64,000 nt of DNA from Daucus carota subsp. sativus. Lineage: Eukaryota > Streptophyta > Magnoliopsida > Apiales > Apiaceae. Location: positions 36,955,296 through 37,019,295 of the forward strand of contig NC_030386.2 of NCBI RefSeq assembly GCF_001625215.2, read 5' to 3'. Positions 36,501 through 46,674 of this stretch are shown one piece after another. The translations under genes and the position numbers were made by a program. Under the pieces are notes generated by a model, which was not told the origin of the DNA, made no database searches, and was given only the letters and a program-made list of their open reading frames with translations. Every line of letters starts with the position of its first letter. Positions within the stretch are counted from its first letter, which is position 1.

Positions 36501-38683
36501 TGATATTTATTTAATGTCCAGATTATGGACTTATTAGTAACAGATAAATAGGTTTTTTCTTCTTCTATATATTGCCCCATCTATAATATGTATTTTGGCA
36601 TTTAAACTAGTTTGCCTGTTAGTAACTATGTTCATTATGAGTTAATATTAATAATTTATTTATTTATTTTTAAATGGATGTGCCATCAAGATTTCCCAAC
36701 TTTGATGGTTATTGTGCACTATTAGCTATTACTAGACATCATTGTTCAAGGCAACACATGTATGTGAACACTTTCCCCCATCTGTAAGGCAATTTGCGAC
36801 CAGGACCTCAAGGTCAGGATATCAGATTAAATTCAAGTAATTTGACACACACATTCTTCATGTTAATTCTAGGGTAGGGACTTGTTACAGGCTCGGAAAG
36901 TGTGTCTCAAGAAAAATAAGGGAGAATAACTGCAGTTGCAGTTAAATAGTTGTATATAGTTTCTTCAAGTTCAAACTGCATTTTAAATTTTGAATTTAAT
37001 CACTTGGTAGATAAACTTTAAGGTCAGACCTATCTATGTTTTTAAGTCAAATGTTGAGCTCAGCACTGAAACTAAGCATTTCAGGAATCACCATATGATT
37101 AGAATCTTTGCTTTGTAACACGACATCTCCTAGATTTTGTTTTATGGGCTTTGTAACATGACGTGTTCTCAGATTCCGTTTTATTGACTTAATATATTGA
37201 GTGATTAAAAGATGAATTTAATTTAGATTATAGTCCGATAAGTGATTGAAGACAAGGTCTCGTAGTCTATCCTCTTTAATCAGCTTGGTGATAGCTCCCA
37301 TAATCATACTTCTTTGAACTTTGAGAAGTAGTTTAGATTTGTGTCTTGTGCCGAGCTCTAAGAAAACCAAACATGTTACATTGGTACAGAGTTCTTTCAT
37401 TTCGAGTAATATATATCTGCGAATATTTGTAACCTTTGATTTCCTATGATCTGTTTCTTTTTCTGAAAGTAGGTTAAGTTTAATTAGATCAGAACACACA
37501 ACCTTAAAGATATTCCTGAAACCTAACTAGTCTTTGCACATTGGGAAATGTTTCTATCTCTTTGTGGTGTTATTGTTAGTTCTGGGTTTTCTTTCTTAGT
37601 TAAAGAGCCCATTTTATTCTTTTGAGTGGAAGTAACACCGGCTTAAGTGCATATGATGGTGGCTACTCTTTGCATTAATATTTGCTATTTTTTTTATGCA
37701 GTTCTGCCCGACTTTGCTGAGGTATATAGCTTCATTGGCAGTGTTTTCGATCCAAACACGAAAGGTCATTTGCAGAAGCTTAAAGAAATGGATCCGATAG
37801 ATGTTGAAACGGTATAATTTATTGAACCTTCTGTCAACTAATGAAATTCCTTCAGTGATATAAGCTAGAGGCATAAGCGAATCTGAGCATAAAAAAGTAT
37901 TTGGATGTATGTGTAAATATATATATGTTGATGTTTTCAATATATTGTAACTAATAATTTGCTGTTTGATTTGTTACAAGTTGCAAATGAACTCCAATTG
38001 CAGAATTTGATATTTTTGATATTTTAAAAGTTTATAAATACCCTAAGCTAGTACATAGCTGAAAAGTTTTTTATGCTTTACTGAGTTGTACAGAATAAAC
38101 TACAGCATCTGCGTGAATTACTAGTGAATACCTAATAGACTATGGTGGTAAATAGGTTTATTTGCCCTTCTACACTTGTATACAGTTTATTAAGCTACAT
38201 GTCTCTTTCAATGCTGGCGCTTGTCTAACATTGTGTTTTTCTGGTTAATGTCCAGGTGTTATTGTTGATGAGAAACCTCTCAATCAATTTGACCAGTCCC
38301 AAGTTTGAGGATCATGTAAGTTGTCTTTTGCACATTAAGTCCTCTTGTAAATTTTTGTAGAATGATATCTCCCTAATGAAAGTTTGCATTTGATAAAATC
38401 TAAGTCTGGGCTACTAAATTCTGGGAAGTATTATGATCAAGGACAGTATGTTGGGGTGTATTCCTGATTTGTTTGACTAGTGCGTAAATATTTGCTATTT
38501 GTTTGTACAAAAAATGTTTCGATGAACTTGTTGATTTATATCACCAATATCTTATTCATTTTTTCACTAATACAGAGGAAGTTGCTTTCGTCCTATCAGA
38601 TCGATGTCGAGAAGGAAAACACTGACGATATGGTTAATAATCTCCTAGATGACCAAGCTGATCATAGTGCTCAACTCGGGTAG
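33596..38683 (+). CDS. RVE6: REVEILLE 6/8-like MYB transcription factor (LCL clade)
   Basis: Nuclear single-MYB (SHAQKYF-type) transcription factor of the CCA1-like/REVEILLE family; RVE4/6/8 members activate evening-phased clock genes through the evening element. Eight exons: 33596-33813, 35482-35539, 35815-35938, 36007-36180, 36297-36419, 37702-37811, 38256-38315 and 38576-38683. All junctions are GT-AG, and the frame gives 324 residues. The MYB repeat spans about residues 48-103: [20 protein letters not shown], then [18 protein letters not shown] and SHAQKYF at 95-101. The clade-specific block [20 protein letters not shown] follows. The C-terminal LCL region includes [18 protein letters not shown] and [18 protein letters not shown], which separates this clade from CCA1/LHY and RVE1/2/7. 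I chose the ATG at 33596 (MVSLNQNPP). RVE6 or RVE8 identity cannot be decided without a tree. Intron 1 (1.67 kb) holds a short tandem duplication near 34415-34495. Confidence 0.92.
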
Positions 38684-39946
38684 GCAACTGAAGAGTGAGT
38701 ATACACCTGCAAAAGAATCTACCCTCTGTGTATTTATTTTGCTTCAGTAGTTGGTTTGGAATGAGATGCTGATTTCAGCAAGTATCAGGACCCATGGTTG
38801 CATGTTAGCGTGTAGAACTCGGCAAAACTTTAGGACATTAGTTGCATGTTGGTGTGCCAAACTCCGGCACAAGACTATTTTCTTTGTTGTAATAAGAGTA
38901 CAATACCGTGCTGTAAAATCTTTTGTTGTGAAGCTAAATAAACATTGATCTCTCTAATTATTTACATTCTGCGTAGTCGTACACCTGGTTCAGTGTTGTA
39001 AAACGGAGGGAAGTAAAGGGTTACTGTAGACAGTGACGCTTATCTTACCAACCCTGTTATGAAGAGCATGTTGCAAGAAACTTTAGATTTTCGTTTTTGA
39101 TCTCTGCTGGTGCCAAATTACCGTTTCTTGCATGTTTTATGTAGCATGTCTTATTACAATTTACAAATTATGCTGTATTGCTGTTCATTACTAAATGTGA
39201 GGATCAGTTGCTGCTCGTTTTTGCCAGATTAGTAGGAAAATCGATTTCGCCGCTGGATGAAAAGTTTTATGGCACCTTAATTTGTTTGAAAAGATTATGG
39301 ACGTACTAAAAATTTCTGATTAAATTTTAAAAACTATTTTACCGATTTACTAACTGCTTTCCAATTTGTTTAACAATTCTCGATTTATCAGTGGATCATT
39401 TTTATTTTTATTATTATATTTTCAATAACTTGTTTTTATTTTTATTATTATATTTTTAATAAATTATAAGTCAGTAATAAGTCAAAATTACCCAAATATA
39501 TATATATATTGCTTAGAAGTGATAAATTACTCATAAATCACTTTTATTTTCATTATTATATTTTTAATAATTTATGTAAGTCAAAATTACTAGAACACAC
39601 ATTTTAATCTCAAAGCTTATCAGATTAAGCGTATGTCACAATTTTAAACTCAGCATCTAATTTTAGAAAAAATACCAACACAAAAATCTTTTGATTTATA
39701 AAATATGTGTTTAAAAATAACCAAAGGGAGAAAGTATGAGATTGGCGGATCAGGCCCAAACTAAACCCTTTTTCAACTCTCCAACAAACTCATCGGAAAG
39801 CCCAGTAAAACAAAAGGGTCCAGATATAAAGTGCTTATGTCTCATACAAACCTAGGGTTTTATGCTTTCATTTGCTTAGTCGCAGCAGCTGCTACAAATA
39901 TATACATCAGCGACTCCTCTGTTAATTCAGCCAATCTCTCAGCATC
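38684..39946. other. Spacer between REVEILLE and eS10 genes
   Basis: The first ~270 bp are the likely REVEILLE 3' untranslated region. Positions 39400-39620 hold several copies of TTTTATTTTTATTATTATAT and TAAGTCAAAATTAC motifs, an AT-rich repeat of unknown type. The eS10 promoter and leader end it, with CTAGGGTTTTATGC at about 39852, a telo-box-like AAACCCTA on the reverse strand often seen upstream of plant ribosomal protein genes. Confidence 0.5.
39852..39858 (-). promoter_or_regulatory. Telo-box-like motif upstream of the eS10 gene
   Basis: TAGGGTTT (AAACCCTA on the other strand) lies about 90 bp before the start codon. This motif is widespread near the transcription start of plant translation genes. 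Functional use here is inferred. Confidence 0.4.
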
Positions 39947-41457
39947 ATGGTAAGATTCATCGTTCATGTTCTTTACGTATATCTAATATCTAATTCACAT
40001 AAGAATTGAATTAACTTTTTATTTTTTTTTATCATCAGATTATCTCTGAGAAGAATAGGAGAGAGATCTCCAAGTACCTGTTCCAAGGTCTGTCTGTCTC
40101 TCTCTCTCTCTCTCTCCCTCCCTCCCTCCCTCCCTCCCTCCCTCTCTCGTACGTAGTGTTGGTTATGATCTGTAATTACTATTTTTGTGTTTTTGTATTG
40201 AATTTTGTTGTGTGTGTAATGTACAGAGGGTGTTTGCTATGCAAAGAAGGATTACAATCTTGCGAAACACCCTGATATCGATGTACCGAACCTACAGGTG
40301 ATTAAGCTGATGCAGAGCTTTAAGTCCAAGGAGTATGTTCGCGAAACGTTCGCGTGGATGCATTACTATTGGTACCTTACTAATGATGGGATTGAGTTTC
40401 TAAGGACTTACCTCAATCTCCCATCCGACATTGTGCCTTCGACTCTAAAGAAGGCTGCCAGGCCTATCGGACGTCCCATGGGTGGCCCTCCTGGCGATCG
40501 CCCACGGTATATTCAGTTGATTGTCCTAATCAGGTTTAGGATAAAAGATACTTTGATTTGATTTGAATTGAATTGATTGGTTATGTTTAATTTGCAGTGG
40601 CCCGTCGAGGTTTGATGGGGACAGACCTAGGTTTGGTGACAGGGATGGGTATAGAGGTGGACCGAGAGGTCCTGCTGGAGAATTTGGTGGTGAGAAAGGA
40701 GGAGCTCCAGCTGATTACCAGCCTGCATTTAGGGTAATTCTGATTTGCTGTAGACATTGTCTTTGTTCAATTGATAACTTTTTTAGGCCACTGTTTCTTG
40801 TGTCTGATCTAAGTTTTGTTGCAATTCACTGCTTTAGGTTGAAATGTACACTGAATTTGTGGAACTAATAGTATAGCTGAACTTTTCCTGACTTTAGTTT
40901 AATATGTGGAATAGCGTAGGTTAAAAATATTGTTGCTTTATCATAATTGATGACTATATCCTATTTAATTATTCCCTTAAACTATAATAAGTCTCTTATG
41001 ATTGATGTTTGTCTGTAGTTGTTGACACATAAAACTGAATTCAGAAAATAATAGTTTGTACATATGTGTTATACATAGTCAAAAGCCAGGTACTAATTCT
41101 GTATTTTTACATAATTACACTGTTAATATATGAATGATAGATACAGTGGTTATTTATCCGAATGAAGTAATCCTATTTGTACCCTGACTCTAATGATCCT
41201 ATTAAATCATATAATCTGTCAGATTGTGATCTTGAAATTATTCTGCATTTAGATGACTACATATTTATAAACTATATTTACCTGTATTTTCACCACTGAT
41301 ACATTATATATTCATTCTTGTGTACCAACTTTCTTTAGTAATTAGGCCTTTGAATTAGCCAAATGTTTAGTCATTGCTTTTGAACATGCAGGGTGCTGGC
41401 AGAGGAGGTGGATTTGGGCGTGGCTCTGGAGGTTTTGGTGGAGCGCCACCCAGTTAA
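39947..41457 (+). CDS. RPS10: 40S ribosomal protein S10 (eS10)
   Basis: Structural protein of the small cytosolic ribosomal subunit head near the mRNA entry region. Five exons: 39947-39949 (the ATG alone), 40039-40087, 40227-40506, 40598-40733 and 41392-41457; the frame gives 177 residues. The conserved core is [20 protein letters not shown], then [40 protein letters not shown] and [20 protein letters not shown]. The tail is the Arg/Gly/Pro-rich plant extension ([14 protein letters not shown], ending GGFGGAPPS). Placing the start codon in its own exon is required: MIIS is the universal N-terminus of eS10, and the sequence after ATG is a GTAAG donor. Intron 2 begins with a CT/CCCT microsatellite that abuts the donor. 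Confidence 0.95.
40089..40149. repeat. CT/CCCT microsatellite at the start of eS10 intron 2
   Basis: About 60 bp of TCTG, CT and CCCT units begin directly after the splice donor of exon 2. Confidence 0.9.
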
Positions 41458-42264
41458 AGTTTTTCTTAGAAGTCTAGTCCCCAACATTTGTAGGTTCTGC
41501 AAGTTTGGGGATGTGATGAACATTTAGAACAAGTTGTTGGTTCTTGTCTAATGGCTTTTGTATTGTTTAAAGAACTTCTAAAGAAAAGTTTTTGTTCCAT
41601 CTTATTTGTCGTAACTCCTTTATGCAATTATGTTCTGTTTCGGAGATGTTAAATTTTACCTAGAGTGAGGAATTGTTGTTTGTGTCCATGTTTGGTTATA
41701 CTTTTCACTTTGCAATCTTCACACAAGGGAGAAAAATGTTAAGCTCTCGTTGCAGAATGGTAACCTCTCCTCACTTGGGATATGTTATGTTTCCATATTA
41801 GAAACAGACACGTTTTCGTTCTTTCTGTTTTGTTGCCATTGTTTATGCAGTTATGTTAAGGAATTGATTTTACATGCAACGAAGAAGTGTTATGTTTTGT
41901 CCAAATTTTTGGTTGGGTTCTTTACTTATCATATGTTTGATACTAAGAGCCCGTTTGTTTGGCTGAGGTTGGGTTTAAAATTTATAATTTATGACTTAAT
42001 GTGATAAATTGGGTAATTCTGATTTATTATAGTATTATAGTATAGAGCTAAAAAGTGAGCTGACATATAAAAACAAACAATAGTCATTTTTTTAAAAAAA
42101 ATCACAATCCTACATGTAAAAGAAAATTTAATAATAAAAAACAATCCTACATGTACAAGATAATTTAATAATAAAAATAAAAGTGTGACATATAGATAAT
42201 TTTTATTAAAAAAGGTTTTAAGAAACAAATTAGCAAGAAAAATATTTCTAACTAATTTTTTATA

Positions 42265-42486
42265 CTCCTTCAATCTCAAATTAGATGAGCTTTGACTTTG
42301 GGCACCATTGATCGATTAGTTCCAAAATTTATTTTTTTAATTTTTGTTTTGTAAACGAAAATTTCATATTTAAATTTTTATTTGCAAAAATAAAATTTTA
42401 AAAATAAGTAATATAGCTATGCGGTCAATGGACTTTAAAGTGCATGCCCGAAATCAACGAACTCAACTATTTTGGGATGGAGGGAG
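42265..42486. mobile_element. Stowaway-type MITE
   Basis: The left end CTCCTTCAATCTCAAATTAG pairs with the right end TTTTGGGATGGAGGGAG, and TA flanks each side (42263-42264 and 42487-42488). The body contains inner complementary segments (TAAAATTTTAAAAAT) and is noncoding, 222 bp. Confidence 0.75.
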
Positions 42487-43162
42487 TATGTCTTATGCAC
42501 TTAAAAATAAAAGGATTCATGCCGTATGTGTATTACAACATTCATATATATTAAAAAAAATTATGTGAAATTTTAATATATGAAATATTTAATTCTTTGA
42601 AAATACATTTTTTATAATATATATGCGTGGTATATAAAAAATAAATACAATTAAAATATGTATAAATTCAATATTTCAATGATACAAAATTTTTATGTAT
42701 AATTATAATTTAATTTTAACTGTATTTTAAATTTGTAGAGATCTGAAATATCACATCACAGTTAGTATCACGTTAAAATAATAATTACATATTAATTTTA
42801 AGATATAACCGGGAATGGAGCACAATATCTGATCCAACAGGTTTTTCGATTTCTTACAAATCCTTTTTAATCAACATGATTGAAAATACGGTTGTTTATA
42901 AAATTTATTCTCTATATACAAAAAAAATATAACACATTTTGAAAAATTTACTATTATCTTTCTATGATACCCTTAGAAACCAAGGTTTGATCAAAACAAA
43001 ATGTCCACCGATAACAGTCATGTGTGCATGCATTTTATTTCATTAATAATAATTGATAATTGATAATTAAATATCAAACGTATTGACGTAATATAAAAAA
43101 CCAGAAGCACGATGAAGAATCCAGAGAGAGGTATTCCCTCCAAAAAAACCGCACTGACTCTA

Positions 43163-43236
43163 GAACCTCCCAGAACCACCTCCTCCCCTGTAGAATAGCT
43201 CCCCTCAAACCCCTTCCTTCTCTCCACTTATATATA
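43163..43236 (+). promoter_or_regulatory. HSP90 core promoter: imperfect heat-shock element and TATA box
   Basis: GAA at 43163, TCC at 43168 and GAA at 43173 are spaced in the 5-bp rhythm of a heat-shock element (GAAnnTTCnnGAA) with one mismatch in the middle unit. TATATATA follows at 43229-43236, about 100 bp before the start codon. This agrees with heat-shock-factor control of an HSP90 gene, but the single imperfect element suggests moderate induction. Confidence 0.55.
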
Positions 43237-43336
43237 CACCTATACACACACCTATCCTCCATCATAAAATTATCAAATCACTCTCATATAATCTCACACA
43301 ATCAGCAATCAAATTCACAGTACTCTTGAGTTTCAA

Positions 43337-46108
43337 ATGGCAGATATCGAAACTTTCGCATTCCAGGCCGAGATCAACCAGCTTCTCAGCCTGATCATCA
43401 ACACTTTTTACAGTAACAAGGAGATCTTTCTCCGAGAACTCATCAGTAACTCCTCCGATGCGCTTGATAAGATCAGATTCGAGAGCCTTACTGATAAGAC
43501 GAAGCTGGATGCTCAGCCAGAGCTTTTTATCAGGATCGTTCCTGATAAGGTGAACAAAACGCTCTCGATTATCGATAGCGGCGTTGGAATGACTAAAGCA
43601 GGTATGTATGCTTAATAATTGTAACGTGTACATTAACGACAACAACGAAATGATGTTTATTGATTTGATTGTGGTTTGATTCGTTTTTAGATTTGGTGAA
43701 TAATTTGGGGACGATTGCGAGATCGGGGACGAAGGAGTTTATGGAGGCGTTGCAGGCAGGGGCTGATGTGAGCATGATTGGGCAATTCGGTGTGGGATTT
43801 TACTCTGCTTATCTGGTGGCGGAGAAGGTTATTGTGACTACCAAACATAATGATGACGAGCAGTATGTTTGGGAGTCGCAGGCTGGGGGTTCGTTTACTG
43901 TTACGAGGGATGTGGATGGGGAGCGGATCGGAAGAGGGACTAAGATGACGCTCTTCCTCAAGGAGGATCAGGTACTTATATTCGTGTATTTGGTTCTTGT
44001 GTTTGTGTGTGTATATATTTTTCTTGTGGATAATGCATCCAATGATGTTGACAATCGATAACTGATTATTGAATATCATGTGCCACTTTTTGATAGCGGT
44101 TACTTCCTACCTCATAATTGATAGATAATTCAGATTTTGATATGAACTTGTATGCATTGACGTTCATTTCTGAATCTTTAGCATCGTGTTAAGATACTAT
44201 TATTGCTAGTAATATCATGTGATGTTCTGTGAAGCTGAGTATATGCCCTGTATGGCATGATTATGCAAATCTGATGAACATTTATACTGTTAAAATTGTG
44301 AAATTCATGCTTGAAATTGACAGTGTTGCCTGAGAATTGTTAAAATTGTGAAAATTATTTCATGCTTGCAACTAATAGGGTTTAGCCGAGTACTGCTAAA
44401 ATTGTGAAAATTATTTCATGCTTGCAAGGGTTAGCCGAGTACTGCTAAAATTGTGAAAATTATTTCATGCTTGCAAGGGTTAGCCGAGTAATGCTAAAAT
44501 TGTGGAAATTATTTCAAGCTTGCAACTGATAGAGCTAACTTTCTTGCATTTGTGCAGCTTGAGTATTTGGAAGAAAGGAGGATAAAGGATCTTGTAAAGA
44601 AGCATTCAGAGTTTATAAGCTACCCGATATATCTCTGGACTGAGAAGACTACTGAGAAAGAGATCAGCGATGATGAAGAGGAGGAAGTCAAGAAAGAGGA
44701 GGAAGGTGATGTGGAGGAGATTGACGAGGACAAAGAGAAGAAAGAGCCCAAGAAAAAGAAAATTAAGGAGGTATCTCACGAGTGGGATCTCATTAACAAA
44801 CAAAAGCCCATCTGGTTGCGCAAACCTGAGGAGATCTCCAAGGATGAGTATGCTTCTTTCTACAAGAGTTTGACAAATGATTGGGAAGAACATCTTGCAG
44901 TCAAGCACTTCTCTGTGGAAGGTCAGCTTGAGTTCAAGGCTATCCTCTTTGTTCCAAAGAGGGCTCCCTTCGACCTATTTGATACTCGGAAGAAGATGAA
45001 CAATATCAAGCTCTATGTCCGCAGAGTGTTCATTATGGACAATTGTGAAGAGCTAATTCCTGAATATCTTGGTTTTGTAAAAGGTGTTGTTGACTCGGAT
45101 GACCTGCCTCTCAATATCTCTCGTGAGATGTTGCAACAGAACAAGATCCTCAAGGTCATCAGAAAGAATCTTGTAAAAAAGTGCATTGAGATGTTCAATG
45201 AGATTGCAGAGAACAAGGAGGACTACAACAAGTTCTATGAAGCGTTCTCCAAGAACTTGAAGTTGGGTATCCATGAGGATAGCCAGAACAGAAACAAGTT
45301 AGCTGATTTGCTAAGATATCACTCCACTAAGAGTGGCGAAGAACTTACTAGCTTGAAGGACTATGTCACAAGAATGAAGGAGGGTCAAAAGGATATCTTC
45401 TACATTACTGGTGAAAGCAAGAAGGCAGTTGAGAATTCCCCATTCCTGGAGAAGCTCAAAAAGAAAGGCTATGAGGTTCTTTTTATGGTGGATGCTATTG
45501 ATGAGTACGCAGTTGGACAGCTGAAGGAGTATGATGGGAAGAAACTTGTGTCTGCTACAAAAGAGGGCTTGAAACTTGATGATGAGACAGAAGAGGAAAA
45601 GAAGAAAAAGGAAGAGAAGAAGAAGTCCTTTGAGAATCTCTGCAAAACTGTCAAGGAAATCCTTGGAGACAAGGTGGAGAAAGTGGTTGTCTCGGACCGT
45701 ATTGTGGACTCTCCCTGCTGTCTTGTTACAGGAGAGTATGGCTGGACCGCAAACATGGAAAGAATCATGAAGGCTCAAGCTCTAAGGGACAGCAGCATGT
45801 CCTCTTACATGTCCAGCAAGAAGACCATGGAGATCAACCCTGACAATGGAATCATGGAGGAGCTGAGGAAGAGAGCTGAAGCTGACAAGAATGACAAATC
45901 AGTGAAGGACCTAGTGATGCTGCTGTTCGAGACCGCTCTGCTGACATCTGGATTCAGTCTTGATGATCCAAATGTGTTTGCTGCAAGGATCCACAGGATG
46001 CTGAAGTTGGGGTTAAGCATCGACGAAGATGAGGCCGGAGAAGACACTGATATGCCTGCACTCGAGGAAGATGCTGGTGAGGAAAGCAAGATGGAGGAAG
46101 TTGATTAA
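43337..46108 (+). CDS. HSP90: Cytosolic heat shock protein 90
   Basis: ATP-dependent chaperone of the cytosol and nucleus, maturing kinases, receptors and immune NLR proteins. Three exons: 43337-43601, 43691-43971 and 44558-46108, giving 698 residues, the usual length for the plant cytosolic form. The GHKL ATPase domain (about 1-210) has [42 protein letters not shown] and [17 protein letters not shown]. The charged Lys/Glu linker spans about 217-257. The middle domain holds [20 protein letters not shown], including the catalytic-loop Arg. The C-terminal dimerisation domain ends in MEEVD, the docking signal for TPR co-chaperones, which excludes the ER, plastid and mitochondrial paralogues. Two introns match the constitutive HSP90-2 type rather than the strongly heat-induced form; this is an inference. 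Intron 2 carries a 49-bp minisatellite. Confidence 0.97.
44289..44526. repeat. 49-bp minisatellite in HSP90 intron 2
   Basis: A unit of about 49 bp with CTAAAATTGTGAAAATTATT, CATGCTTGCAA and GGTTAGCCGAGTA is repeated in tandem. Three units are nearly identical, with more diverged copies at both edges (the first near 44289 lacks the GCCGAG part). The last copy ends about 30 bp before the splice acceptor of exon 3. Confidence 0.85.
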
Positions 46109-46674
46109 GCCGTCAGTCTGATTCTGCAGGGGAAGAAAATTGATCTGAGTTGTGTCCTGTCAATGTTCGTCTGGTCTGTTTTTATTTGTCCTTATGGTCA
46201 TTTTCTTTTTAGTTGTGTTTGTGTCAGTTTTGAAGTGTTGTCGGACATGAATTTCAGTTATGAAGAACTTTACCGATCAAGTACCTGAGTTTTGATATCA
46301 AATATCATTTTGCGTGCAAGGTAATTACTTTAGATTATCCAAAGGAGATCGGATCCATAAATCGAATTACTAATCATCTGGAATGAAAAGCAAAAAATCA
46401 ACTGAAAAAGCAAAAAATCAAAACAAAATGAAAAAGGAAAAACCAAATTCTCGAACTTGTGCCAGTAAATGGTTTGCGAGGGGACTAAATTTACAACACA
46501 AGATCTGGAAAAAGATTACTTTCCTAGAGAGTTACTTATTTTGTGTGTAAAGAGAGTTACTTATTTAATATCCTATGGAGTTATTTTTTCTGAAAGTAAA
46601 AAAAAGTGGACAAAGTCAAATCAAACAAAATTCCTGAACGTCGAAGATCGGGAAGTTGAAAATTCCATGAAAGA
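46109..46674. other. HSP90 3' region and glutaminyl cyclase promoter
   Basis: The first ~170 bp are the probable HSP90 3' untranslated region. The remainder must hold the promoter and leader of the next gene; AAAAAGCAAAAAATCAA is directly duplicated near 46390-46420. No exon is supported. Confidence 0.4.

Larger units (their letters stand above)
41458..43336. other. Spacer between eS10 and HSP90 genes
   Basis: It begins with the eS10 3' untranslated region (to about 41700). A segment from 41946 starting AGAGCCCGTTTGTTTGG looks like a hAT-type MITE end without a clear partner. A Stowaway element lies at 42265, then AT-rich sequence, and the HSP90 promoter from about 43100. No gene is supported. 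Confidence 0.45.

Noticed and set aside
37218-37499. 93-codon minus-strand open frame in an intron of the REVEILLE gene
   Set aside because: No homology recognised, and it lies inside a well-supported intron on the opposite strand.
41989-42279. 96-codon minus-strand open frame, Phe/Leu/Tyr-rich
   Set aside because: AT-rich spacer with transposon-like ends; no domain or splice context.
45311-45778. 155-codon open frame on the minus strand within HSP90 exon 3, and further opposite-strand frames there
   Set aside because: They are mirror images of the Lys/Glu-rich HSP90 coding sequence, with Leu/Phe-rich nonsense products and no homology.
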